From: Paracoccus sp. S1E-3
GTDB lineage: Bacteria > Pseudomonadota > Alphaproteobacteria > Rhodobacterales > Rhodobacteraceae
Length of the DNA: 64,000 bases
Direction of reading: 5' to 3'
Assembly (NCBI RefSeq): GCF_013868135.1
Contig: NZ_JACEMU010000007.1
Coordinates: 62,001 to 126,000 of the forward strand
In this document: one piece after another, positions 56,187-64,000 of the stretch
Position numbering within the stretch: the first letter of the stretch is position 1
Layout of the letters: each line of letters starts with the position of its first letter
The notes under the pieces: generated by a model
Databases searched by the model: none
Seen by the model: only the letters and a program-made list of their open reading frames with translations
What the model was told of the DNA's origin: nothing
Program-made: the position numbers and the translations under genes

Positions 56187-57350
56187 ATGAGCGAGGTCAA
56201 GACCGGGGCAGTTCCTGCCCCCGGTGAGCTGAAGGCTGCGCTGCTTGGGTTCGTCGATGAACTCAAGAGCTACCGGCAGGATATCCAAAAGAAACTTGAT
56301 GCACAGGATGATCGCATGAGCATGTTCGAACGCAAGAACGCCTTCCGCGCCCGCAGCCCACTGTCGACGGAGGCCGCCCCGGAGGTGCCCCACCAGAAAG
56401 CCTTCGATGCCTATCTGCGCAATGGTGACGACACCGGCCTGCGCGGCCTGGCGATCGAGGAGAAGGGCATGACCGCGGCCAGCGACGGCGGCTTCCTGGC
56501 CGCGCCGCACGTGGCGCAGACGGTACAGAATTCGCTGTCCAACGCGGTTTCGCTTCGGGCGCTGGCCAATGTGGTGACGGTTGACGCGGGCAGCTATGAT
56601 GTGCTGGTCGACCGGGACGACATGACCACCGGCTGGGCCAATGAAACCACCGCCGTTGCCAGCACCTCGGCCGGTGTCGAACGTATCTCGATCCCGCTGC
56701 ACGAGCTGTCCGCGATGCCGAAGGCCAGCCAGCGTCTGCTGGACGACGCCGCCTTCGACGTGGAAACCTGGCTGGCCGGTCGGATCGCCGACAAGTTCAC
56801 CCGCGCGGAGGCCCATGCCTTCCTGCGCGGCGACGGGCTGGACAAACCCACGGGGCTGCTGAATGTGCCTTTCGATGCGACCGGTGCAGGCTCGATCTTC
56901 TCGATCGGCGAGCTGAAGACCGGCGTTTCGGGCGCCTTCGGCACCAATAATGCGGCCGAGAAGCTGATCGATCTGGTCTATGCGCTGCCTGCCGCCCATC
57001 GCGCCAATGCGACCTTCGTGATGACCTCGAAGACCGCCGCGACCGTGCGCAAGCTGAAGGATGCCGATGGCCGCTTCATCTGGGCCGACAGCCTTGCCGC
57101 GGGCGAGCCGGCGCGTCTGCTGGGCTATCCTGTAATGCTGGCCGAGGAGATGCCGGAAATCGCCGCCGATGCGCGTGCGATCCTGTTCGGCGATTTCAAG
57201 GCTGCCTACACCATCGTCGAGCGCCCTGACCTGCGCGTGCTGCGTGATCCGTTCTCGGCCAAGCCGCATGTGCTGTTTTATGCCACCAAGCGCGTCGGTG
57301 GCGGGCTTGTCGATGGCCGCGCCGTCAAGGCCCTGAAGTTCGGCGCCTGA
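56187..57350 (+). CDS. GTA g5, major capsid protein (HK97 fold)
   Basis: 387 residues from MSEVKTGAVPAPGEL. A coiled delta-domain (KAALLGFVDELKSYRQDIQKKLDAQDDRMSMFE) is expected to be cut off by g4. The capsid domain follows (GGFLAAPHVAQTVQ, IPLHELSAMPKASQRLLDDAAFDVETWL, LGYPVMLAEEMPEIAADARAILFGDF). RBS GAGGAGACGCTG. Confidence 0.96.
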   Translation: MSEVKTGAVPAPGELKAALLGFVDELKSYRQDIQKKLDAQDDRMSMFERKNAFRARSPLSTEAAPEVPHQKAFDAYLRNGDDTGLRGLAIEEKGMTAASDGGFLAAPHVAQTVQNSLSNAVSLRALANVVTVDAGSYDVLVDRDDMTTGWANETTAVASTSAGVERISIPLHELSAMPKASQRLLDDAAFDVETWLAGRIADKFTRAEAHAFLRGDGLDKPTGLLNVPFDATGAGSIFSIGELKTGVSGAFGTNNAAEKLIDLVYALPAAHRANATFVMTSKTAATVRKLKDADGRFIWADSLAAGEPARLLGYPVMLAEEMPEIAADARAILFGDFKAAYTIVERPDLRVLRDPFSAKPHVLFYATKRVGGGLVDGRAVKALKFGA

Positions 57351-57366
57351 TCTCAGGCGTTCGAGG

Positions 57367-57439
57367 GCCGCGCCGGCCGCACCACGCCGGCTCAGCAACT
57401 GTCCGCGCATGCCCGGGGGGCGTGCCGGCGCGGCTTTTT
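57367..57439 (+). terminator. Terminator-like structure after GTA g5
   Basis: Perfect 11-bp arms GCCGCGCCGGC (57367-57377) and GCCGGCGCGGC (57424-57434), 46-base structured loop, followed by TTTTT. It sits 17 bases past the capsid gene stop, before g6. Confidence 0.65.
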
Positions 57440-57487
57440 CCTGTGAACAACCGGCCAGATTGGTCCGGCTCGGACGGGAGGTTCGGG

Positions 57488-58093
57488 ATGATACTTGTCG
57501 AGGAGACGACACCGGCGGATGCGGCGCTGCCGTTGGCTGAATTGCGCGCGCATCTGCGGCTTGGCTCCGGGTTTGAACTGGCCGCGAACGCCGAGGAGGA
57601 CCGCGCCCTCGCGGGGTTTCTGCGCGCCGCCATGGCCACAATCGAGGGCCGCACCGGCAAGGTGCTGTTGCGCCGCAACTATCGCATGGTGTTGGACGAC
57701 TGGCGCGATGAGCGTGGGCAGGCATTGCCGATGGCGCCCGTCAGCACCGTCAGTGCGGTCGAGATCGAGGCGGCAGATGGCACCCTGCACGCCGTTCCGG
57801 TCGAGCGCTGGTCGCTGGTGGCCGACAGCATGCGCCCGGTGATCCGCCCCCGTGGCGGGCTGTTGCCGGCGGTGCCGGAAGGCGGCAGCGCGGTGGTTCG
57901 TTTCGCCGCGGGTTTCGCGGACAGCTGGCAAGGGGTACCTGCCGATCTGGCTCAGGCGGTGCTGATGCTGGCGGCCCGCTATTACGAGGACCGCAGTGAC
58001 GATGGCGCGCGCCATTCATTGCCGATGGGTGTCAGCGCGCTGATCGAGCGTTGGCGCGCCGTTCGGGTCCTGGCAGGCCGGGGGGCACGGTGA
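57488..58093 (+). CDS. GTA g6, head-tail connector
   Basis: 201 residues from MILVEETTPADAALPL at 57488. Helical connector pattern ELRAHLRLGSGFE, FLRAAMATIEGRTGKVL, then a beta part (WRDERGQALPMAPVSTVSAVEIE) and VPADLAQAVLMLAARYYEDR. Named gp6-like adaptors dock under the portal. 1-base overlap with g7. Confidence 0.9.
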   Translation: MILVEETTPADAALPLAELRAHLRLGSGFELAANAEEDRALAGFLRAAMATIEGRTGKVLLRRNYRMVLDDWRDERGQALPMAPVSTVSAVEIEAADGTLHAVPVERWSLVADSMRPVIRPRGGLLPAVPEGGSAVVRFAAGFADSWQGVPADLAQAVLMLAARYYEDRSDDGARHSLPMGVSALIERWRAVRVLAGRGAR

Positions 58094-58428
58094 TGCCAGT
58101 CCCGAAAATGACCGTGCCGCTGGTCCTGGAAACCCGCGAACGCCAGGCAGATGGGATGGGGGGGCACCGTACGGTCTGGCGCGCCCTGGGGGTCGTCCAT
58201 GCGCATATGGACAGCGGCAGCGGCCGGCAACGCGGTGCCGAGGCCGGGCCTGAAAGCATCGTCGGCTGGGCCATCACGCTGCGCGGCTTCCCGGCCGGCG
58301 ATCCGCGCAGGCCTTCGTCGGGGCAGCGGCTGCGGATGGGCGCCCGCGTCTTTCGCATCGACGCCGTCGCCGAAGCCGACCCGCTGGGCCGTCATCTGCG
58401 CATCTTCGCACAGGAGGAATCCGTATGA
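58093..58428 (+). CDS. GTA g7, head closure/head-tail adaptor
   Basis: 111 residues from MPVPKMTVPLVLETRE; pattern fits SPP1 gp16/phage head-closure (LETRERQADGMGGHRTVW; WAITLRGFPAGDPRRPSSGQRL; GARVFRIDAVAEADP). Overlaps g6 and g8. Confidence 0.88.
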   Translation: MPVPKMTVPLVLETRERQADGMGGHRTVWRALGVVHAHMDSGSGRQRGAEAGPESIVGWAITLRGFPAGDPRRPSSGQRLRMGARVFRIDAVAEADPLGRHLRIFAQEESV

Positions 58429-58844
58429 GCTATCAGGCATCGGTCGCCCTTCAGGGCGCGGTCTATCTGGCCTTGCGCACCGATCCGGCGCTGTCCGCGC
58501 TGGTTGGCGATGCGGTCTACGACGCCATGCCGGTCGCGGCGCCCAGCGGGGTCTATGTCTCGCTCGGCCCCGAGGAGGTGGTCGATCTGTCCGACAGCGG
58601 CGGGGCGGCGGCGCGGCACGATTTCGTCGTCTCGGTCCTTGCGGGGACGGATGAGACGGCCGGATTTCGCGCCGTCAAGGAGGCCGCGATGGCCGTCAGC
58701 GCGGCGCTGGAGAGCACCGATCTTGTGACTGACACAGGCCGTATCGCCGGGCTGTGGTTTCTGCGCGCCCGCGCCAAGCGGGTGCAAAATGGCGCTGAAC
58801 GGCGGGTCGATCTGACCTTTCGGGCGCTGATGGATCTGGCTTGA
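58425..58844 (+). CDS. GTA g8, tail terminator (DUF3168)
   Basis: 139 residues. DUF3168 pattern: VALQGAVYLALRTDPALSALVGDAVYDAMP, YVSLGPEEVVDLSD and the GRIAGLWFLRARAKRVQ end. It caps the tail tube. ATGA overlap with g7. Confidence 0.92.
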   Translation: MSYQASVALQGAVYLALRTDPALSALVGDAVYDAMPVAAPSGVYVSLGPEEVVDLSDSGGAAARHDFVVSVLAGTDETAGFRAVKEAAMAVSAALESTDLVTDTGRIAGLWFLRARAKRVQNGAERRVDLTFRALMDLA

Positions 58845-58856
58845 GGAGACGACAGG

Positions 58857-59270
58857 ATGGCGGTTCAAAACGGACGTGATCTGCTGATCAAGATGGACAT
58901 GACCGGCGCGGGCGAGTTCGAGACCGTGGCGGGCCTGCGCGCCACGCGGATCGGCTTCAACGCCGAAACGGTCGACGTGACCAGCCTGGAAAGCGAGGGC
59001 CGCTGGCGCGAGCTGCTGGGCGGCGCGGGTGTGCGCTCTGCCTTGATCTCGGGGTCCGGGGTGTTTCGTGACGCGGCGACCGACGGTCGTGCCCGGCAGG
59101 TCTTCTTCGATGGCGAGGTGCCGAAATGTCAGGTCATCATCCCCGATTTCGGCATCATCGAAGGGCCGTTCCAGATCACCTCGCTGGAATATGCGGGCAG
59201 CCATAATGGCGAGGCAACCTACGAAATCGCCCTGGCCAGTGCCGGCGCGCTCATCTTCGTGTCGCTGTGA
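58857..59270 (+). CDS. GTA g9, major tail tube protein
   Basis: 137 residues. TP901-1-type major tail protein: QNGRDLLIKMDMTGAGEFETVAGLRATRIGFN, VDVTSLESEGRWRELLGGAG, and FQITSLEYAGSHNGEATYEIALASAG. Gap of 12 bases after g8 with GAGGAGACGACAGG. Confidence 0.93.
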   Translation: MAVQNGRDLLIKMDMTGAGEFETVAGLRATRIGFNAETVDVTSLESEGRWRELLGGAGVRSALISGSGVFRDAATDGRARQVFFDGEVPKCQVIIPDFGIIEGPFQITSLEYAGSHNGEATYEIALASAGALIFVSL

Positions 59271-59587
59271 TGGTGAACCCGTTGCGTGGCGAGGTCGAGA
59301 TCACGCTGGACGGCGTCACTCATTCCGCGCGCCTCACGCTGGGCGCGCTGGCAGAGTTGGAGGCGGCGCTGCAAACCGGCTCGCTGGTGGAGATGGCGGC
59401 GCGGTTCGAGGAAGGGAAGTTTTCGGCTTCGGACGTGGTGGCGGTGATTGTGGCGGGGTTGCGCGGGGGTGGCTGGCGCGGCAAGCGCGATGACCTGCTG
59501 TCGGCGGAAATCGACGGTGGCCCGGTGGCGGGGGCACAGGCGGCAGCCCGGCTGCTGGCCCGCGCCTTTGCTGTGACTGCCGGATGA
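59270..59587 (+). CDS. GTA g10, tail assembly protein
   Basis: 105 residues from MVNPLRGEVEITLDGV (GTG 59267 possible). Family 'gene transfer agent' tail protein: LGALAELEAALQTGSLVEMAARFEEGKFSASDVVAVIVAGLRGGG. Thought to act with g10.1 as tail chaperone. Overlaps g9 and g10.1. Confidence 0.88.
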   Translation: MVNPLRGEVEITLDGVTHSARLTLGALAELEAALQTGSLVEMAARFEEGKFSASDVVAVIVAGLRGGGWRGKRDDLLSAEIDGGPVAGAQAAARLLARAFAVTAG

Positions 59588-59808
59588 ACGGCCTCGACTG
59601 GCAGGGCCTGATGCGGGCGGGGATGGCCGGACTGGGCCTGACCCCGGAACAGTTCTGGTCGCTGACCCCGGCCGAGTTGGCCTTGATGCTGGGCGTCGAT
59701 CCCACCGCCGCCCCGATGACGCGATCCCGGCTGGCGGCGCTGTCGCGCGCCTGGCCGGATCGCCCCCCGACAAAGGAGAAGGAAGATGGCGGACAAGAGC
59801 GGATTTGA
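59584..59808 (+). CDS. GTA g10.1, tail assembly chaperone
   Basis: 74 residues: MNGLDWQGLMRAGMAGLGLTP then PEQFWSLTPAELALMLG, the rcc01693-like pattern. The acidic/Lys end overlaps g11. Likely binds the tape measure during tail assembly. Confidence 0.85.
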   Translation: MNGLDWQGLMRAGMAGLGLTPEQFWSLTPAELALMLGVDPTAAPMTRSRLAALSRAWPDRPPTKEKEDGGQERI

Positions 59809-60436
59809 TCGCGAAGGTGATGAACTGGAGCGACAATTCGACAGATCGGCGCAGATAACGGCCTCGTTTTCGGCGGAACTGGGCCGGATGCAGCAATCCA
59901 TGCTGCAAACCAGCCGCGAGGCCGATGCCTTCGCCAATGGTGTCGGCGGCGGCCTGAAACGTGCCTTCGACGGCATGATCTTTGATGGCATGAAACTGAA
60001 CGATGCGCTCAAGGGGATTGCGCGCGGCATGGCTGACACCGCGTATGCGATCGCCATGAAGCCGATCAAGGATGCGGTGACAAACGCCATCGCGCAAAGC
60101 ATCGGCGGGGGCGATGCGGCGGCCTTCGCCAAGGGCAGCGCTTTTTCGCAAGGCCGTGTCACCGCCTTCGCCAAGGGCGGGGTGGTCAGTCAGCCCACGC
60201 ATTTCCCGATGCGCAGCGGCACCGGTCTGATGGGCGAGGCCGGACCCGAGGCGATCATGCCGCTGACGCGCGGCGCGGATGGCCGGTTAGGTGTTGCGGC
60301 CTCTGGGTCTGGGGGGCGTCCAGTCAGCGTCAACATCACCGTCAACACGCCGGATGTTGCGGGTTTCGCCCGCAGCCAAAGCCAGATTGCCGCCCAGATG
60401 GGGCGCATTCTGGCCCGCGGCCAACGCAATCTGTGA
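59786..60436 (+). CDS. GTA g11, short tape measure protein
   Basis: 216 residues from MADKSGFDREGDELERQFD. Pattern SRELGRMQQSM, a short hydrophobic helix (GIARGMADTAYAIAMKPIKDAVTNAIAQSI) and GGVVSQPTHFPMRSGTGLMGEAGPEAIMPLTR, the usual C-terminal tape-measure motif. Very short for a tape measure, in keeping with the short tail of RcGTA-type particles. Confidence 0.9.
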   Translation: MADKSGFDREGDELERQFDRSAQITASFSAELGRMQQSMLQTSREADAFANGVGGGLKRAFDGMIFDGMKLNDALKGIARGMADTAYAIAMKPIKDAVTNAIAQSIGGGDAAAFAKGSAFSQGRVTAFAKGGVVSQPTHFPMRSGTGLMGEAGPEAIMPLTRGADGRLGVAASGSGGRPVSVNITVNTPDVAGFARSQSQIAAQMGRILARGQRNL

Positions 60437-60442
60437 GGCGGC

Positions 60443-61072
60443 ATGTTCCACGATATACGATTTCCCGCTACTCTCTCTTTCGGCTCGGTCGGCGGCCCCG
60501 AGCGACGCACCGAGATCGTCGCGCTGACAAATGGCTACGAGGAGCGCAACACGCCCTGGGCACATTCGCGGCGTCATTACGACGCGGGCCTCGGGCTGCG
60601 GGCGCTTGACGACATAGAGGCGCTGATCGCGTTTTTCGAGGCGCGCTGCGGCCAGCTTCACGGCTTTCGCTGGAAGGATTGGGCGGATTACAAAAGCTGC
60701 GCGCCAAGTGGCACCCCGGAATACAGCGATCAGTTGCTGGGGCACGGTGACAGTGCAACCACGACATTTCAGCTGGTCAAAGCCTATGCCTCGGGTCCGG
60801 GGCGTTATCTGCGGCCGATCCGCAAGCCGGTGCGCGGCTCGGTATTGGTCGGCCTGGGGGGCGAGGAGCAGCGCGAAGGGCTGGAGTTCGAGATCGACTA
60901 TACCAGCGGGATCATCACCTTCGCCACCGCGCCGGGCCGGGGGGCGGAGATCACCGCGGGTTTTGAGTTTGACGTGCCGGTGCGCTTCGCGACCGACCGA
61001 ATCGCGGTTTCGGTCGCGTCCTTCCAGGCGGGGGAAATGCCGCAAGTTCCGGTGATTGAGGTGCGCGAATGA
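60443..61072 (+). CDS. GTA g12, distal tail protein (DUF2460)
   Basis: 209 residues. DUF2460 signature: FPATLSFGSVGGPERRTEIV, RRHYDAGLGLRALDDIEALIAFFEARCGQLHGFRWKDWADYKSC. Forms the distal tail ring below the tube. ATGA overlap with g13. Confidence 0.94.
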   Translation: MFHDIRFPATLSFGSVGGPERRTEIVALTNGYEERNTPWAHSRRHYDAGLGLRALDDIEALIAFFEARCGQLHGFRWKDWADYKSCAPSGTPEYSDQLLGHGDSATTTFQLVKAYASGPGRYLRPIRKPVRGSVLVGLGGEEQREGLEFEIDYTSGIITFATAPGRGAEITAGFEFDVPVRFATDRIAVSVASFQAGEMPQVPVIEVRE

Positions 61073-61938
61073 CCACGACGTATATCGCGCGCGCATGGGC
61101 GATTACACGCCGCGACGGCCTGATGCTGGGCTTTACGGACCATGATAGCGAGCTGACCTTCGCCGGCATCCGTTTTCGTCCCGATGCAGGGATGATCGCG
61201 CATGCGGTGGTTCAGGGAGCCGGCCTCTCGGTCGATAATACCGAGGCGATTGGCGCGCTGTCCGATGGCGCCATCGAGGAGCGCGACATCATCGCCGGAC
61301 GCTGGGATGGGGCAGAACTGCGGCAATGGGAAGTCGACTGGTCCGATCCCGCCCAACATCGCCTGATCTTTCGCGGTCACTTGGGCGAAGTCACACGGGC
61401 GGGGGGGGCGTTCAAAGCCGAATTGCGCGGGTTGTCCGAACCGTTGAACCAGCCGGTCGGAAGGGTTTTTCACCCGCGATGCAGCGCGATCCTGGGAGAT
61501 GCAGCCTGCAAAGTGAACATGAACCGGCCCGGCTTGTTCGGCGAGGCCGCCATTACCTCGGTCGAGGGAGGGAGCTTTCAGCTGGCGGGGCTGGCGGGCT
61601 TCGATGATCGCTGGTTTGAGCGGGGTCGCCTGATGGTGATTTCCGGGGCAGCTGTGGATATTGGCGGCCACATCAAGAATGATCGGGCAACGCCGAATGG
61701 TGGGCGCGAGGTCGATCTGTGGACGCAGACCGCGATGATGCCCGCTGTCGGCGACCGGGTCAGGCTATATGCGGGCTGCGATAAATCGGTGGCTACCTGT
61801 CGGCTGAAGTTCCGAAACTTCCTGAATTTTCGTGGCTTTCCGCATCTGCCGCAGGAGGACTGGCTGATGGCGCCGGGCAAGGACATTCCGCGCTCGGGCA
61901 CGTTCAAACCGTTTGGGGAGTTGGGTGATAATGGTTGA
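61069..61938 (+). CDS. GTA g13, baseplate hub protein (DUF2163)
   Basis: 289 residues. ARAWAITRRDGLMLGFTDHDSELTF and GLSVDNTEAIGALSDGAIEERDI mark DUF2163. Four Cys in two pairs (HPRCSAILGDAACKVN; YAGCDKSVATCRLKF) could hold a metal or Fe-S cluster, as in the related lambda tail protein gpL. Overlaps g14. Confidence 0.93.
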   Translation: MTTTYIARAWAITRRDGLMLGFTDHDSELTFAGIRFRPDAGMIAHAVVQGAGLSVDNTEAIGALSDGAIEERDIIAGRWDGAELRQWEVDWSDPAQHRLIFRGHLGEVTRAGGAFKAELRGLSEPLNQPVGRVFHPRCSAILGDAACKVNMNRPGLFGEAAITSVEGGSFQLAGLAGFDDRWFERGRLMVISGAAVDIGGHIKNDRATPNGGREVDLWTQTAMMPAVGDRVRLYAGCDKSVATCRLKFRNFLNFRGFPHLPQEDWLMAPGKDIPRSGTFKPFGELGDNG

Positions 61939-62362
61939 TCGGGGTGCTGAAGTCCTGCGTATCGCCCGTGGCTGGATCGGAACGCCTTACTTCCATCAGG
62001 GCGCCTCGGCCGGGGTCGGGACCGATTGCCTCGGCCTGATCCGCGGGATCTGGCGCGAGCTTTATAGCGCCGAACCCGAGGAGGCCCCGGCATATACGCC
62101 CGATTGGGGCGAATATGGCCCATCCGAAATCCTGCTGGCGGGGGCGCAACGCCATCTGCTGCCCGATGACGGGGGCGAGCGGATCGGGCAGGTCCTGCTG
62201 TTTCGGATGCGGCCGGGCGCAATCGCAAAACATCTGGGCGTGGTATCGGCGGTGGGGCAATCCGCCGCCTTCATTCATGCCTATGACCGCCATGGCGTCA
62301 CCGAAAGTCCGCTTTCGGCGCCCTGGCGACAGCGGATCGCCGCGCGTTTCCGTTTTCCCTGA
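61931..62362 (+). CDS. GTA g14, NlpC/P60-type peptidase
   Basis: 143 residues from MVDRGAEVLRIARGWIGTPY. Catalytic Cys in VGTDCLGLIRGIWREL, and His in GAIAKHLGVVSAVG. Cuts peptidoglycan during DNA delivery by the particle. Starts inside the g13 end. Confidence 0.94.
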   Translation: MVDRGAEVLRIARGWIGTPYFHQGASAGVGTDCLGLIRGIWRELYSAEPEEAPAYTPDWGEYGPSEILLAGAQRHLLPDDGGERIGQVLLFRMRPGAIAKHLGVVSAVGQSAAFIHAYDRHGVTESPLSAPWRQRIAARFRFP

Positions 62363-62376
62363 AAGAGGAGAAATTC

Positions 62377-64000
62377 ATGGCCACCATCGTCTTGTCTGCC
62401 GTGGGCGCCTCGATCGGCGCGGGATTCGGCGGGACCATCATGGGCTTGGGCGGTGCCGTCATCGGGCGCGCCATTGGTGCCACGGTTGGGCGTATGATCG
62501 ACCAGCGTCTGCTGGGCGCAGGCGCGCAAGCAGTGGAGACCGGGCGCATCGACCGGCTACGGCTTCAGACCACGGGCGAGGGTGTTTCGATTCCCCGCCT
62601 TTGGGGACAGATGCGTATTCCGGGCCATGTGATCTGGGCTGCCCCTTTGACTGAAGTGAGTTCGCGCCAAGGCGGCGGGAAGGGGACCGGACCACGGGTC
62701 ACCAATATCTCGTATCGTCTGAGCTTTGCAATTGCGCTGTGCGAGGGGCCGATTCTGGGAGTTGGCCGGGTTTGGGCCGATGGCGAGGAAGTGTCGCCCG
62801 CCGATCTCAACATGCGCGTCTATACGGGCGGCGACGACCAATTGGCCGATCCCTGCATCGCCGCGCATGAGGGGGCCGCCGCGCCCGCCTATCGCGGCAC
62901 GGCCTATGTGGTGATTGAGGAGTTGAACCTGGAGCCGTGGGGCAACCGCATGCCGCAGCTGAGCTTCGAGGTGACTTGCGCGGCGCGTACAGGCGGAGGG
63001 CTTTGCGACCAGATTGAAGCCGTCGCCATGATCCCCGGCACCGGCGAGTATTCGCTGGCGACCACGGCGGTCAGCTATGACCTCGGCTTCGGCGAGGCGA
63101 CGCCGGCCAACAGCGCCACGATGCTGGCGCCAACCGATTTCACCGCCTCAATGGATATTCTGGGGCGCGAATTGCCGCGCGTCGGATCGGTTTCGCTGGT
63201 GGTTTCATGGTTTGGCGATGACCTCCGCGTCGGGCATTGCAGTCTGCGTCCGAAGGTCGAGGACGCCGGTCGGGACGGTGATCAGATGGGCTGGCGTGCG
63301 GGCGGCATCGGTCGCGCCGCTGCGCAGGAAGTCGCGCGCAAGGATGGCCGTCCGATCTATGGCGGCACACCGGCCGACGGCTCGGTAATCGAAGCCTTGC
63401 GCGCCATTACCAATTCCGGGCGCAAGGCGGTATTCTATCCCTTTATCTTGATGGAGCAACTTGCGGGCAACGGCCGCCCGGATCCCTGGTCGGGGGCTGA
63501 ACATCAGCCCGTCATGCCCTGGCGCGGCCGCATCACCGCCGAGATCGCGCCCGGTCGTGATGGTAGCCCTGATGGCACCGCAGCCAACGTGTGGCATGTC
63601 AGGAGCTTTTTCGGCGCCGCCGCTCAAACGGATTTCGCCGTGGAGGATGGCCGCGTGAACTATACCGGCCCCGAGGAGTGGAGCTATCGCCGCTTCATCC
63701 TGCATTATGCGCATCTCTGTGCGCTGGCAGGCGGCGTTGATACCTTCCTGATCGGTTCCGAAATGGTCGGTCTGACCCAGCTGCGCGGTCCGCAGAACAG
63801 CTTTCCAGCGGTGGAGGAATTGCGCCGGCTTGCCGCCGATGTTCGGGCGATCCTCGGGCCCGAGGTCAAGCTCAGCTATGCGTCGGACTGGTCGGAATAT
63901 TTCGGCTATCACCCGGGCGGAGGGGAAGTTTTTTTTCACCTCGACCCGCTTTGGGCCGACCCGAACATCAATTTCGTCGGCATCGACAATTACATGCCGC
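62377..64000 (+). CDS. GTA g15, tail tip 'megatron' protein, 3' end beyond the window
   Basis: Open frame to the window edge (541 codons seen; relatives have ~1,300 residues). A Gly-rich hydrophobic N-terminus (GASIGAGFGGTIMGLGGAVIGR) is followed by RLWGQMRIPGHVIWA, ISYRLSFAIALCEGPI and GSEMVGLTQLRG plus YASDWSEYFGYHPG, typical of the GTA TIM-barrel-containing host-recognition protein. GAGGAG precedes ATG 62377. Confidence 0.93.
   Translation, partial: MATIVLSAVGASIGAGFGGTIMGLGGAVIGRAIGATVGRMIDQRLLGAGAQAVETGRIDRLRLQTTGEGVSIPRLWGQMRIPGHVIWAAPLTEVSSRQGGGKGTGPRVTNISYRLSFAIALCEGPILGVGRVWADGEEVSPADLNMRVYTGGDDQLADPCIAAHEGAAAPAYRGTAYVVIEELNLEPWGNRMPQLSFEVTCAARTGGGLCDQIEAVAMIPGTGEYSLATTAVSYDLGFGEATPANSATMLAPTDFTASMDILGRELPRVGSVSLVVSWFGDDLRVGHCSLRPKVEDAGRDGDQMGWRAGGIGRAAAQEVARKDGRPIYGGTPADGSVIEALRAITNSGRKAVFYPFILMEQLAGNGRPDPWSGAEHQPVMPWRGRITAEIAPGRDGSPDGTAANVWHVRSFFGAAAQTDFAVEDGRVNYTGPEEWSYRRFILHYAHLCALAGGVDTFLIGSEMVGLTQLRGPQNSFPAVEELRRLAADVRAILGPEVKLSYASDWSEYFGYHPGGGEVFFHLDPLWADPNINFVGIDNYMP

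Overview
The window is GC-rich (mid-60s percent by eye) DNA from an alphaproteobacterium, most like Paracoccus or a close Rhodobacteraceae relative. The evidence is a BioR-type biotin regulator with its boxes, a trgB-cysK pair, a liu-type leucine-degradation cluster, many Hint-type and DUF2059-like Rhodobacterales proteins, and an RcGTA-type gene transfer agent cluster. Gene identities come from reading the protein sequences; no database search was run.

Layout. (1) 1-3743, minus strand: end of a type VI secretion locus with a VasX-like effector (cut by the window edge), its DUF4123 adaptor and a small coupled ORF. (2) 3831-6128: biotin module bioY-bioB with the divergently acting GntR regulator bioR and three BioR boxes, then mprF and a VOC/PhnB-like protein. 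(3) 9527-28800: a roughly 19-kb accessory island that ends at a tRNA-Ser(CGA). It holds an orphan low-GC stretch, a frameshifted Hint-domain gene, a serine-recombinase remnant, a variant transmissible locus of stress tolerance (tLST, also called LHR), a prophage lysis module with embedded spanins, a truncated IS3-family element, and a 5'-truncated HipA-like kinase coupled to a DUF3037 gene.

The tLST is the most interesting part. It is arranged divergently: three small heat-shock proteins, yfdX, psiE and a decayed htpX run leftward. A MarR-type gene (frameshifted at an A7 tract), clpG, an HPF plus sigma-region-4-like fusion, hdeD, two small ORFs, an NDUFS4-like gene, a truncated rhomboid, a Zn-ribbon thioredoxin and kefB run rightward. 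Together they would protect and refold proteins, support the envelope and handle redox and K+ stress.

(4) 28990-51526: chromosomal core. It contains a DUF2059-like protein, trgB, cysK, a DUF3772-MscS channel, hmgA, tRNA-Val(TAC), and leucine catabolism genes (ivd, mccB, mccA, mvaB, liuC) interleaved with ASCH, ankyrin, macrodomain and molybdopterin-binding genes. A PLP aminotransferase, fabF and mltG follow.

(5) 52410-64000: an apparently complete RcGTA-like cluster, g1 to g15 (g15 runs off the window). It packages host DNA into small tailed particles. The cluster carries three intrinsic-terminator-like hairpins: in front of g1, between g2 and g3, and after g5.
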